From Odiellus spinosus (taxonomy: Eukaryota; Arthropoda; Arachnida; Opiliones; Phalangiidae): a DNA stretch of 64,000 nt. Each line of letters begins with the position of its first letter. Within the stretch, counting starts at the first letter, position 1. The notes beneath the pieces are model-generated. The model was given only the letters and a program-made list of their open reading frames with translations. It did not search any database and was not told where the DNA came from. This document shows positions 47,645 to 64,000 of this stretch, one piece after another. Where the stretch lies: assembly GCA_963920705.1 (NCBI GenBank), contig OY987227.1, positions 22,655,434 to 22,719,433 of the forward strand, in the 5' to 3' direction. Both the position numbers and the translations under genes were made by a program.

Positions 47645-47651
47645 GTTTTAT

Positions 47652-49815
47652 ATATCTTTTTCTTACCTATTTTAAGGATGTGGAAATACCAAATCACTTG
47701 TTGTTGATCGTGCTTCGTCTATACTCCATTCTCCCTTTAAACACGGGCTTATGCATAGTTATAACATTAGAAAAGTGCCTTACTGATTTCATGTCTACTA
47801 TTAGTTTCTGCTCTTAGCCTCATTGCGTTTTAGTTTATGGAATTTTTAAGTTGATTCAAACAACCCCTAACGATAAATTTGAATATCAGCGTAAAATTTC
47901 GCCATAAATAACGTCCGTCATAAAATTTAGGTCCTAAATTAATCAAAGTCTTCGCGCTCTTTTTTCTCTAAGAGAAAATTTACATAAATTAGCTACGCAC
48001 CATATCAAAGAAGCGTGAAAGTCTAAATTTAAATCAATTTTAAATTTAAGTATCTATATATAAAAAAGCAGGCACTTTTGATTGAAATTGACCCGAAAAG
48101 AACTCTACTAACAACACTGCATTGAAGACAAAGCTGGGGACATCCTACTACAAGTACGCGGTCAACCTCCATTTCCAAAATGACGAATATAGGACGGGAA
48201 AGAGACATACTCAGAATGTCTTGGTGGCACGCGGGGTGTAAAAAACGCCGAGTTATTTCCTACGGTCCTCTTACCTCGACACGATAAAGGTCAAAAATGG
48301 GCCACTGATGTTAAAGGAAAGGGTCAAGGCCTTAGGCTGTCGACCGTAAAAAAAAGTTTCCGACAGGAAAGAGAACAAAACGGCGAGAGGAAGACATCGG
48401 GACTAGTAGGGGAACTACGCTACACTAATAAGACCTAGCTGAAATAACACGGCAAAATGCTGGTATTAGAAGAAGAAAAAAACCTTCAAATGAAAACCAC
48501 TCCAATTTTTTCTGTTTTTTTTTTTTCTCTCCTCGCATTCTCTCTACAGAAACAACGGATTAGTTTTCCAGGCTGCCGATTTCGTTAAGTAAAGCTTTGG
48601 TGAACGGTTCCTCCTTACCTAAAAACCCAATTTATTTTTCCCAAAGTAGGCCGTGCCTTTTTTCTTATATTTTTTCTCGCGTCGAAAATCACACGCTAGA
48701 AACTCTTAATTAAAGAGTTTCTACGCCAAATAATAAATGGGTCTGATTTATAAATAAATTCTAGAGTTTATAAGAAATCCCCTTTGGAGGAAAGCGTGTT
48801 GAAACTGACGGGTGCGTTTGGCACGCGAGAGTTAGACCTTTTTAGAGTCAAATTCATAAACACAACGTATTTGCGTTTGACGAAAAAAAAAAAATGGAGG
48901 CAATTCGTTAGGCAAAATATTCAAAGATGGTCAGAGAAAACCTGGAAAAATCAGGAAAATTTAAATACAAAATATTGTATCAACCCTGTAAATTGAAGTT
49001 AAATAATAATTTTGAAACCGCTTTGATGTTCAGAGAGAAGCTGACTTACAGGGTTTGATTTCCAAAGCTTTCTCTATTGGCCCCTGTAGAAGTGTTCTAA
49101 CCCTCGCGCACTTGTGTGTACAGCGAAGCTAGCCCTAAGGCGTTAAGCTTCTGATTATCCGCCAGCTGTTTGTATGAATATTAAAAAGGTTAAGAAACGA
49201 TAAGTTGAATTCGAACGCGTGCCTTTACATTTTTTTCAAAGATATATAGATTCGTATGAATTTATGTTTTCAATATTTTAAATCGTTAAGCCCACGCAAA
49301 TCTTCCATTTTTATTAGAAATGAATGGAAAACTTTGAGTAAACATTTTAGACTGAAATTCTTTACACTTGCAAGTAGAATTTATTTTCAATAGACTAGGG
49401 GTTTATCTTCAATATGATTTTCCTATTATTAATATTTTATCCAAAAGATTCGAAGGTTTATTGAACTTAAAGGATGAAAAACTCGTATTGCTGTTCTTTT
49501 GACAAGTATTTAAAAAATAACGTCCATTTTTGGTCCTCTTTAATCCCTTAAAATCCTTCTTTTATGTTTGGCCGAAACTAATTTTTTCGCTGAGTCTTGA
49601 AAAGGAAAGGTTCATCTCAAAAGAAAAGAAGTTAGAGCAGGAAAAAAATCCTTATATTCAGCGCCGATCGATGTTTGCGCTAGCGTTGAATCCACTTTAA
49701 AGGGAATATATAGAAACCATCAGTTTTCTTGGGCCTCCATTAGGTCCGAATGCGGGTCATTTTTCTAATTCCAATGATAGTTTTTTTTTAATATTCTCCT
49801 CTGTGAAAATAACTC
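47652..49815. other. Intergenic, no gene seen
   Basis: AT-rich. A family-B relic (aatcacttgttgtt... ccattctccctttaaa) lies at about 47692-47742. A 27-bp near-perfect palindrome (TAGAAACTCTT... arms) is at 48697-48723. The open frame 48784-48996 is Lys-rich and matches nothing I know. Confidence 0.45.
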
Positions 49816-49823
49816 TTCATTTA

Positions 49824-50118
49824 ATCAAGAAGGATCAGATAAGGAGAGGAAAAGTGGGAACGGCGCGGCTCCTACTGCGTCGGCCTAAACTCCCACTCTG
49901 GGAGAGCGGGGGACAGACGGGGGTAGAGATGCTTCGTGGTAAATTGTTGTCACGTGGGTAAAACGAATCCTTTATGAGACGCGCTAGCTAGCGACCACGT
50001 GACAACAGTTTACCTCGAGAATTTCCTATCCCCCCTTTCCACCCGAGTGGGAGGTTGGCTCTTCTCTCTCTAACTCAACGCAGCCCCACTTTTCCTCTCC
50101 TTATCTGATCCTTCTTGA
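49824..50118. mobile_element. Harbinger-like MITE, about 295 bp
   Basis: Inverted arms of about 35 bp (left ATCAAGAAGGATCAGATAAG, right its inverse) are flanked by TTA on both sides, as in PIF/Harbinger elements. The interior is GC-rich and folds on, with ccacgtgacaac inverted copies near the centre. No coding capacity. Confidence 0.75.
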
Positions 50119-50121
50119 TTT

Positions 50122-52799
50122 AATGATATTCTTGCAAGCATATACTTCTGGGTTAGGAATTTGTTTTCACTTTCTCATTAATTCCAACGATAGTGAACGC
50201 AGTGTTAGATAGCCTTTGACATGGTTTTTAGAGTGTATTGGGTTCTAAAAACCATGCCTTTGGTGTCGATTGACCTATCTATGTCAATCCCGAAAATGGC
50301 GTATAAATACTATGTTTGAAATATTAACTCAATAAACAATTTAATTAATATTTAAAGGATTTTGTTTTCAGGGTTTACAAATACTACCTATTTTTAGTAT
50401 AGACAGCGTATTTTCAAAACTTTTTTCCCATCATTATTTAAAAAGAAAAAAAAAAAAATCCAGTAAGGCAAAATGAAACTGCTATGCAATTCCACCGCTT
50501 GGTCTTTAGAGCAAAGTCACGCTGGCTTAGGGTAAAACCTCTAAAGAAAATATGCTGCAATAACTTTTTTCTATTCATCTCTTTTGAAAATTTGAAAGAG
50601 CATTGGTGATGAATCCGAAGAATCTCGATGGAAAAAATCATTTGCATATGAATGCGCCCCAAATTAGAAAGTTCTGAGATAAGAAAAAAATAAAACGCTC
50701 CTACTGTCTTCTGAAGTAATAATTAATTTAAGGTTATCTTTATTCAATGTACTTTTCTTATTTTATCAACGTAAAGGCTCGTTTCTAGATTGAACAAGAT
50801 CGAATATTCAAAGCGTACGTAGTTAAACCCCTTGTAATTCCAAGAAATAATTATCGTCAGAAGTGGATAATTTAAGAAGGGTGCCACTTCGTGTCTCTGT
50901 AATTCTTTAGTCGTAACCTGACGTCCTCGCTACGTGATGGGACGTCATCAGTACATCACTGTGTGGGGGATAGAAGATTGCATTTATAGATAGACTGTTT
51001 CTTTTAATCAACGATATAAGGGGTAATACGCGGGGACGGAAATAAGCACAAGTCACTGGTCATTTGTCCGATAAATTTTCCAAATGTCCGATAACTTTTA
51101 ATTTTTAAGAGGGGGGTCACTGGACAAATGTCCGATAAAAAAAGCACTTTTCAATACAGGAAATGTAGCATTGTCCGGTAATTTTTTAAATGTCCGAGAA
51201 CTTTTGAATTTTAAACGGGGGTTACTGGACATTTGTCCAATAAGAAAAATTTCTTATTTCCTTCCCTGTTAATACGGGACAAAATCTGGGATAAGGGTAT
51301 AATGCACCTGGTGAAAAACTGCAGAAATAAAACAGACAGTGGTAAAGTGACCCCATCCCTTGGTTATTTTCCCCATTAATCATTCACCTTACAATTTCCT
51401 GGATACGTGAAACACTTCTATCAAAAAGAAGTTTAATATACTTTTGCTCTATAAAAAAAAGAACGCGTAGCTTTGAAAACTGAAACTGATTTAATGATTT
51501 TTACGATCGATAAATTTTGGACTGGAGATTCTGCTTCTAATCAGAGTATGCAACAGATTCGAGGGTACATACCCTCTTATTGATAACTACTTGTAATGGC
51601 GTATATAGTGGAAGGGTAGTTTTGCCTGTACGATAGGAAGGTTTAATTGAATGTTAAGATTGTTCTTTTTAAAACTCTCTCATAGACTCGAAGGCGCCAT
51701 CGTCTTCTTAATTATAGTTAGAAGAGGGTTGGCATAATAAAAAAACTATTTGAAAACTCCGCGCTATAATCGTTTAGAACCTAATTTTTACGAAACACAC
51801 CCGAACTTTTTTTACCACAAGTTTTTACCTTAAACCTTTAAGTCCTTATACAAGCTATTAGGAGATAATTTTAATTATCTTGGAGGAAGCAGCGCAAAAT
51901 ATAATCGTCTAAATGTAATCGACGATATAGTTAAAGTTTGTGGACTTAAAAAGTGTTTTTTCTGTGTAAATTGTAAACCTTTTTTCGCGCCAAAAACCAA
52001 GAGGTTGCCCAAGATTGAATTTTAGACGAATTTCAGTCTACTGCCTACAGAGTGGAATAATTACCTAAATTAAAACAGCGGTGTACCTAGCAATGGGTCA
52101 TGACACCTTGCGGTTGCTAGGGTACTATAGATGCTATATATGTGCCTTTTCACATCTGGAAAATTCTTTAATACTGTTTTTCTTTGGGTTGATCCAACTG
52201 CTCGAGGAGCACTCTGAAAGCTATTTACGTAATGCGGATGCAGGCCACTGGATGTGGAAAAGGGCTAAAAGTACCATTATCGAAGGCGAAAAGTTGCACC
52301 TATGGTTCCGGTATCTTATATGAGGGAATGGAATAACCACATCTTGTGATATTATTAAAACTTTGTAATGCCAATTTCATAAAATTAAGGCAACTGTTTT
52401 GAAAAACAGCAACTGTAAAGCCTGATTTAGCCAGTGCTAAATTACTTTAAATTGTTAGTAGTTTAGTTTAAATTTTATCTGGCATGTGGGCTTGTTTATT
52501 ACGGGTTTGGTCTAGTCTCTCGTAAAAGCGTAATCGTTTTCCCAACCTTTTACGGGTTTTTATGGCTTCCCCAATAAAATGTCGAACGTCCACCTAATAT
52601 TCAAGCCCTTTAAGCAAATTTTATAACAAGGAAAATCGTCAAAGGGAAATACTGGCACGCGAAAGACCCACTTAGAATATCTTTTAAACCATTAAAATGA
52701 GCGATACTATTTTACAGCGCGTGATGTATTCACGAGCCTGTTAAGCCTATTTTCCCTAATTTTTGGATTATAAGCCTAAATTTTCTAAAATTTGTAAGC
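50122..52799. other. Intergenic upstream of tetraspanin
   Basis: No gene recognised. At 51055-51250 the word aatgtccgataa and variants recur about six times within two related blocks (see findings). The open frame 52081-52323 has no recognisable domain. The final few hundred bases probably hold the tetraspanin promoter. Confidence 0.45.
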
Positions 52800-54456
52800 A
52801 TGGCGTTTATGGCAGTATTAATTAGTGAAAGGCGTCGACAAAGGCTTTGTATAGTAGGAAGTTTTCTAGCAACATTTATTTTTGCATCCGGAATGGCTAA
52901 TATTGGTGCAGGATTATTATTTAAGCGAAATTTTCTGCAATTAGCTAAATTGGTTATTTTGGAAGAGCAATTTGATTTTTTCGGTGACTTCCTAATTTAC
53001 GTTGGAGCGTCCTCGACAATTACCGGACTCGTTAGCGCCAAAATATTTCTCGATATTAAAAGGGGTGGTCATTATCGTTCCCGGTGTCTAGCCTTCGTGT
53101 TTCTACCACATTTAATCCTCTCGATAACTTCGACAGCGATGTTGGGAATTATCTGGGGTCTCTATTCCTTGTACAAGGATATAGGGTTCAGTGATTGCTC
53201 CGGTTTCGCTACCAAAATGCTAGAATACACGTCCAAGCGGCAAACCAAAATATGGATCGACTGGGTACAAATTAACTTCGCCTGTTGCGCTTCCAAGGCT
53301 CACTCTGAGTGGTTTCATATCAATTGGATCGATGGTGGCGAGTAAGAGTATATATTGAAACTATTCTATTTGAGATCGGAGGCGTGTGGTTAGGACACTA
53401 ATTAGGCTCAGTTCTGTTTATAGAAGTTAGGTCGCGGCAACTAAAGGAAGGTAATTGTCATATGCAAACCACTCTAACCAATGATTGAGCCATAGATATA
53501 ACCCAAATTGATTTTTAACAAAATTTTAAGCGTTATATTTGGTTTTAGGATATCTTATATTCTATAAGTATGTCAATTAGTTAAATTCCTTAATGAGACC
53601 TAGTTGCGGGGCGGATGACACTGTGACGTCATAACCAACAATGTAAGCCTACAAGTTTAAAGAAGTCGAGGATAGAACTATTTAGTTATTTGAGTCGTTT
53701 CATAATTAAATTGACTGAGTTTATTTAAGATTAAAAAGGTAAAAAAATATTCAAAATATAGAGCTATCAATACTATGGTGAAATGTTTTAACCGAAATTC
53801 AAACTGAGGGTAGAGTTTAAAGATCACAAGTGACCCTGATGTGGCCAATCAGAATTCAACACAGAAAATACGATTTAGATTGGGTTGGTTTAGGCAGTCC
53901 ATATTCAATTGTCGTTCTCCGGACAAGCTCTCATTGAGAAAAATGCATGTTAAAAAATAGAATAGAAGTGACAAACTTAGATAAGTTATAAACTTATGGG
54001 AAAACTTATGAAAATGGTGTCTTAATGAAGCATCCAGACGAAAAATGAAGTTCCGTTTAGCTGTTGCGATCCGGATAAAATTCAAGATTGTTTTTACGCA
54101 TCGGCACCTAAAGGAGTTGGAATGGGAGGAATTTACGGACGGGGATGTGGTCAACCTCTTTGCTCTCACTTGGCTCTCGCTTGTCTAATTACACTATACC
54201 TTTTGATTGTCTCGTTCGTTCTTCAGGTAAAATTTAAAACTTGTCACCAATACATGCATAACTGACTAAGTTAATTTTGTAGTTATTAACTTCTGTCTTA
54301 ATGCGCTACGTCCGTACTTCTATCAATAATGCTGGCGAAAGTGGAAATCCTTATGGTCAAGGTGTTGGGTATTTGGTTGATAAATGTGTTTTCTGTCCCT
54401 TTTTGGAAAATTATCGTGTTGATAACTACGCGGTACCCGCGGAAACTTATACTTAA
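52800..54456 (+). CDS. Peripherin/RDS-like tetraspanin
   Basis: Three exons, 52800-53341, 54031-54226 and 54283-54456, give 303 aa in one frame. Four membrane segments lie at about 17-41, 60-83, 96-122 and 226-256. The large extracellular loop (about 123-225) shows KIWIDWVQINFACCAS (CCA instead of the tetraspanin CCG), then WFHINWI, VPFSCCDPDKIQDC and GRGC. The order and wording (QIxFxCC, WFxIxWI, VPFSCC, RGC) match the peripherin-2/ROM-1 branch of tetraspanins. Those shape membrane rims in vertebrate photoreceptors; the function of invertebrate members is less clear. After TM4, RYVRTSINNA precedes a soluble tail of about 45 residues. The exon 2 acceptor (AATGAAG) has a poor pyrimidine tract; the phase 2 join to exon 1 is exact, so I trust it. 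SRP54 starts 290 bp downstream. Confidence 0.85.
53342..54030 (+). other. Intron 1 of tetraspanin
   Basis: A 689-bp intron with GTAAGA donor. AT-rich, with no further coding signal. A small extra exon for the loop segment before VPFSCC is conceivable, since vertebrate peripherin is about 20 residues longer there. Confidence 0.55.
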
Positions 54457-59481
<5,025 letters not shown>

Positions 59482-60055
59482 TAAGCTTCAAATTGCCGAT
59501 TTGAAAAAAAGAGAAAAATTGTGGGATTTATAGTTCTACCAGTTTGTATAAATTTAAAGAGAAAAGGAATATTTAAGGACAACCATACGAGATAGTTTAA
59601 GAATACAAGACACCAAAATTAATGGATTTTGATTAATCGGTAAACAAACCAAAAATACGGTATAAATTTTTTATTCGTACTACGGTTAACTAAGAATTCT
59701 GACTTTGTACATTTTCATTTTTGTTCTCTCTTCCCAAAGTAAAACAAATTTTGGTTTTGGGTTAAGAATGAGACTATACGAAGCAAATCCAATTAATATG
59801 TACAGTTAGTTTCATTTTTTCCCCAGTTTTCGTCAGTTTCTATCGTTGTACAAAAAAAATTACATGACCTTTAAAAATTTATACATTGAAAATAAAAGGC
59901 AAAATTTGCAATTGGTAAGTTTTTATGATAATAAATATCTTTACGGATTTTTTTTTTTTTTTTTATTTGAAGAAATTTATTTTTTTACTCTTCAAATAAC
60001 AAATTTTTGGGAATGGGGGGAGGGTTTTATTAACTAAATCTTTTGTTTAGTTTAT
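59482..60055. other. Convergent 3' spacer
   Basis: 574 bp separate the SRP54 and CMTR1 stop codons, which face each other. The stretch is AT-rich with T-tracts and must hold both 3' untranslated regions and polyadenylation sites. No gene. Confidence 0.6.
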
Positions 60056-62960
60056 TTAAGCTGTTTTTTTGGTGACAAAATTGGAAATAGTATGTCTATG
60101 AACTCGTCCATCCCGAGCATTATGCTCGTCAACAAGTTTAACTCCTTCTTCCCATGACCAGAATAAACGAGTGGAGAAACAAGATCTGCAATGAACAGTA
60201 TTTATTTTTATCAGGCGAAAAGTAATTACTCTCTTTGTGAGGAAAGTGTACAATATGCCATAGACAGCTACGCAATGCCAAGATACGCAATAATTTGTTC
60301 CATCTGGACTTGATTCTACTTCGTCTAGTCAGTAAAAGGCATAGTTTTTTGAAATGGTTGTTGAAAATAGTTCAACTAGGCGAACGTTACTATGACCTTT
60401 TGTTCCGACTATCCAGTGTTTTTATAAATTAAAGTTAGGCCCAACTATTAAGCCTAATTTCATTTCTGAAACTGGTTTTTGTCTTCATCAAATTTATCAT
60501 CAGCATTAAAACATACGTAGGTGCGTTGTCATTTTTCGCTACCTTAATTACGGTGTATAACTTTGCAAAAATGGCTTGATTGTACACTTCCCTTTCAAAG
60601 CGATATATAAATTATATTAGGAGAGTGTAAGCCTTAATATGTGTGAACTTATAGCGTTTTCCATTTATGCTGCTTTGAATATGCCTGTTTCATCATCGCT
60701 CTAGCTCGAAGATCCAATCTAATACCAATACTATTTTCAAAAAGGTTTATAGAGGTTTTCAGCTATCAGTTTTGATCACCTCTGTCTGTGTATCTGGAGC
60801 TGTTTGGATAATTTTTCCAAGCACTCGGAGCAACCCAATGGAAAATGCTAAAAGGCTAGTGTTCCACTAGAGTTGAATCACCGTAACTCAATGGCACTGT
60901 TCATAACTGTTATGATCTCGCAAAGACCAGGTGCTTAAACCTTGCCAATATTTGTACACTCCTAAGACTTATTCGATGATAATCACTTGAAATTTGCTTT
61001 CGATCCTTTTGGCCAATCGTATCTTGATTCTTTGGTTATAGTGTTGAATCTGTAGAAGACCGAATTCTTTTTGCTGATGGCTTGCATCCAAGGATCTTGT
61101 ACAGATTTGATTAAAAAGACACCTAGTAGTACAAACAGTTTGTCAAGTTTACAGACGTTACCAATGGCTTAAGAATTCGGAATGGCGCCAACACCTAGTG
61201 GTAAGAAATGATGTTTGTTTGGCATGTCGTAACATAATCTTCGATTGTTGCTGGAACCTTTAACCAATGTCATTTGTAGTCTATTATTAGGAAAGACTAG
61301 GGTAATTAAATTATATGTATACTGTATAGTAAGAATAATGATGATAATACCTCTCAAATATATCATCAATTTTTTGTAACTGAAAAACTTCTTTAATTCT
61401 AATGGGAACATGATCGACCCGAGTGGGTTTATAGACTGCCTTGACTAGTTTCTCCGCTTGCTTCATCCTAAAAAGATCAAAATTTGGAAATCAACAACCA
61501 ATTTCTCTCTAATCCTGTTTTTTAACCCTCTAACCTTTCTTCGAAACCTAAATGTCTAAAATTTTCTCCTCCTATGAAGAGTACATCTATGATGTGAACT
61601 GTTGTGATTTTCCGTTGGGCTCTGCTCTATATCAAGAAATAGGTATGATTAGTTTCATTGTAAGCCAGTATAGAGTTTTAAGCAAACTTAAATTCGTACA
61701 GCAGACGCGAATATCTATGACAATCTCTAAAGTTTTCATGTCTGAGCATACTTTAAATATTTTGTGGTTGTTTAGCCCCATTTTCAAACATGACTTTGAC
61801 ATTCATTATGTCAGAGAAAAAAGATCTAGACTTTCATGTCTTACGTACGATTTTTAGGGGTTGCTTAAACTCTTAGCCGGTTTTAGAGCGTTGTGTCACA
61901 AATTACATATTGATTTTTCAGGCTAAAAACGCTATAAAACTAGCTATTGTAGAGAGCTTCAAGCATATTTACTTCTCCTTTCAGCTCTTGAACAATTTCG
62001 CCGTAAAGCAGCGTATCAGCTGGAAGCTCAAACGTAATATCTAATTTCGTCCAAGTAGGAGTTGATGTCAAAGCGTCCCACTTATAGATATGGTGCCTCT
62101 AAGGTCGTATTCAAGCTTGTGAGTTGTTTACATTCATTTAGTTTTACTCAAACCCAAAATCATACCCCTAAGCCGAGAAAGAATCCTCTATCGCTTTTGT
62201 TATTGCCAACACCCGATACGATACAATGATAATCATAAACGCTGTGTATGGAGTTAAGTTTTGAAGGAGTAAGTTCCTCGGCTTTATGAGTCATGAAGTC
62301 AATGGAATCTCCCTGTAATAATTCTCTGAATTTGGCAAAGGGATCTGGTCTGGGCGGAGCTGATCTCATTTTATCAGGAATCTTATAACAAAATTCTTTT
62401 AGTCGGAAACTAAATGTGTTGTATACAAGTTATACCAAGAATTATAATGGTCTCTAAGAATAAGGGAGAAAGACGGCCCAGAGGCATAGGTAGACAATGG
62501 CGATGGGATTGACAGAGGCGCCATTTGCTATCTAGTGTGAGGGCATTATAATTATCGGTATAACTTGTATATAACGAAATGCAAATGAACTACGCGCACC
62601 TTCCATTTAAGGAGACTTTCTTTTCTTAAATCACTTTGCCTGGCTTCGTACAAGTCCCTAAAGAAGTCAAGGAAAAATTTTTAGTCATTGAAAAAAATAA
62701 CCTTAAAACGTAAGAAATTGTTTTACGTGTTTTGAGCGAAGGCTTTAATTTTAGCCAAACTGACGACTTGCCACTCTCCAATCAGGTTGTTTGATTCAAC
62801 AATATAATTATAAAATTCTTCATCATCCCGTAAGACTGACATAGGAACTATTTCGACAATATCTTCATTTTTGTTCAGCTTACTAATACGACAGTTAACT
62901 TCAAACATGTAATCGTGTATGTCTTTCGTTCCATCTCTTTTCCATTTACAAATAACGTAT
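60056..62960 (-). CDS. CMTR1: Cap-specific mRNA 2'-O-methyltransferase 1, 3' part
   Basis: Nine minus-strand exons join in frame: about 62960-62727, 62657-62600, 62381-62166, 62098-61973, 61626-61535, 61467-61351, 61280-61195, 61122-60987, 60185-60056. Together they encode about 395 C-terminal residues. CMTR1 methylates the ribose of the first transcribed nucleotide in the nucleus. The part seen covers the region after the catalytic fold: YVICKWKRDGT, IVPMSVLRDDEEF, IPDKMRSAPPRPDPF, LPADTLLYGEIVQELKGE, AQRKITTVHIIDVL, KQAEKLVKAVYKPTR, MTLVKGSSNNRR. It ends in a WW-like domain, WMQAISKKNSVFYRF...SRYDWP, and RLFWSWEEGV. The Rossmann methyltransferase and G-patch exons lie beyond the right edge. 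The 5' limit of the first exon listed is uncertain: 62960 uses acceptor ATTTTAG, and the frame stays open to about 63025. A small MITE sits in one intron. Confidence 0.9.
62422..62572. mobile_element. TA-flanked MITE in CMTR1 intron
   Basis: Inverted ends tatacaagttatacc and ggtataacttgtata with further pairing inward (attataat), about 150 bp in total and TA at both borders. It lies 28 bp from the 62600-62657 exon, in the intron between that exon and 62381. Tc1/mariner-type by flanks and size. Confidence 0.75.
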
Positions 62961-63270
62961 CTAAAATTTGATACGTCAAAATTAAAGACTATCGCACCCT
63001 GTATATGGGAAAGCTGACAATTCAAAACCTTTCAGAATTTGCCGGTCTACTAGTATTTGGCTTATGAATGCAAACTTTTTTAAAAGTTCTGTAGAGTAGG
63101 TAAACTAAGCCGACACTGAATGGGGTGAAGATATCAAATAATTTGCAAACAAAATGGCCATCTGAAATTAAAGGTATAAGCAGAATGTAAGTATTAAGGA
63201 GCTTTTAGGCTTAGATAGGGCAAAAAAACAATACTCTGTAATCGATTTTGAAATACATATATGTACATAC
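62961..63270. other. Presumed CMTR1 intron, no feature
   Basis: AT-rich sequence between the most 5' CMTR1 exon seen and the 26-bp satellite. The part to about 63025 may still be coding. Nothing else is recognised. Confidence 0.45.
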
Positions 63271-63271
63271 T

Positions 63272-64000
63272 CAATGATCTAATTCAATTCAAAACGAATA
63301 CTTGGTCATCAAATTTGGAACGAACAGTCAGTCATTGTATTCAAAACGAATACTCGGTCATTGAATTCAAAACAAATACTCAGTCATTGAATTCAAAACG
63401 AATACTCAGTCATTGAATTCAAAACGAATACTCAGTCATTGAATTCAAAACGAATACTCAGTCATTGAATTCAAAACGAATACTCAGTCATTGAATTCAA
63501 AACGAATACTCGGTCATTGAATTCAAAACGAATACTCGGTCATTGAATTCAAAACGAATACTCGGTCATTGAATTCAAAACGAATACTCGGTCATTGAAT
63601 TCAAAACGAATACTCGGTCATTGAATTCAAAACGAATACTCGGTCATTGAATTCAAAACGAATACTCGGTCATTGAATTCAAAACGAATACTCGGTCATT
63701 GAATTCGAAACGAATACTCGGTCATTGAATTCGAAACGAATACTCGGTCATTGAATTCGAAACGAATACTCGGTCATCGAATTCGAAACGAATACTCGGT
63801 CATCGAATTCGAAACGAATACTCGGTCATCGAATTCGAAACGAATACTCGGTCATCGAATTCGAAACGAATACTCGGTCATCGAATTCGAAACGAATACT
63901 CGGTCATTGAATTCGAAACGAATACTCGGTCATTGAATTCGAAACGAATACTCGGTCATTGAATTCGAAACGAATACTCGGTCATTGAATTCGAAACGAA
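63272..64000. repeat. 26-bp minisatellite, runs off the window
   Basis: About 28 head-to-tail copies of a 26-bp unit, roughly gaattcaaaacgaatactcg plus gtcatt, continue to the last base. Variants are arranged in blocks: cagtcatt first, then cggtcatt, then attcgaaac, then catcgaattcgaaac, then back to cattgaattcgaaac. Because 26 is not a multiple of three, an open frame through it repeats every 78 nt; that frame is a by-product. Its place upstream of CMTR1 exons suggests it is intronic. Confidence 0.95.

Noticed and set aside
52081-52323. 80-codon frame upstream of the tetraspanin
   Set aside because: No domain, no in-phase splice join to the tetraspanin, and composition like the surrounding spacer.
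60300-60986. CMTR1 intron checked for an extra exon
   Set aside because: The join from 60987 to 60185 already gives the expected WW-like domain followed by RLFWSWEEGV; no further coding segment is needed.
63751-63936. 61-codon frame with a 26-residue repeat
   Set aside because: It is a by-product of the 26-bp satellite, whose period cycles all three frames every 78 nt.

Overview
This is a 64 kb piece of an AT-rich, intron-rich animal nuclear genome, most likely from an insect or another arthropod. The evidence is spliceosomal genes with GT-AG introns, a membrane-type (globin X-like) globin with the two ancient globin intron positions, a firefly-luciferase-like acyl-CoA ligase, an insect-type IS630-Tc1-mariner transposase, and many short MITE and fold-back repeats. 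Order and species cannot be set from the sequence.

Seven protein genes can be built exon by exon. (1) A GT31 beta-1,3-glycosyltransferase, + strand, 11766-13438, 3 exons, 393 aa. (2) An AMP-forming acyl-CoA ligase (4CL/luciferase-like), + strand, 23020-28266, 9 exons, 561 aa, with a possible far-upstream leader exon at 16941-17016. (3) A globin X-like globin, - strand, 30505-37248, 3 exons, 220 aa, with a 5.9 kb first intron. (4) A cytosolic sulfotransferase, - strand, 38390-40134, 2 coding exons, 300 aa, with a MITE in the intron. (5) A peripherin/RDS-like tetraspanin, + strand, 52800-54456, 3 exons, 303 aa. (6) SRP54, + strand, 54747-59481, 13 exons, 504 aa. (7) The 3' part of the cap 2'-O-methyltransferase CMTR1, - strand, 60056-62960, nine exons in the window, with the rest beyond the right edge.

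Layout: 1-11.7 kb has no recognisable protein gene. It holds MITEs, a divergent tandem repeat (about 6.0-7.5 kb) and a GC-richer block (9.3-9.86 kb) with three hairpins that share one loop and differ in compensating ways in their stems. 13.4-23 kb is MITE-rich. 23-28 kb is the ligase. 30.5-37.2 kb is the globin, whose large intron holds a 7-bp-TSD MITE, a fold-back element with 40-bp arms and a fresh 172-bp tandem duplication. 38-40 kb is the sulfotransferase. 40-52.8 kb is a gene desert with an inverted-dimer mariner-like element. 52.8-63 kb is a compact cluster of tetraspanin, SRP54 and CMTR1; the last two converge. Minisatellites lie in an SRP54 intron (23-bp unit) and upstream of the CMTR1 exons (26-bp unit, running off the window).

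The genes do not form a pathway. SRP54 (co-translational targeting) and CMTR1 (mRNA cap methylation) are housekeeping genes. The others are metabolic or membrane genes. The least explained items are the three-hairpin block, a MITE group with 7-bp target duplications, an 85-nt inverted copy of part of a small ORF near 20.1-20.4 kb, and the inverted-dimer transposon.
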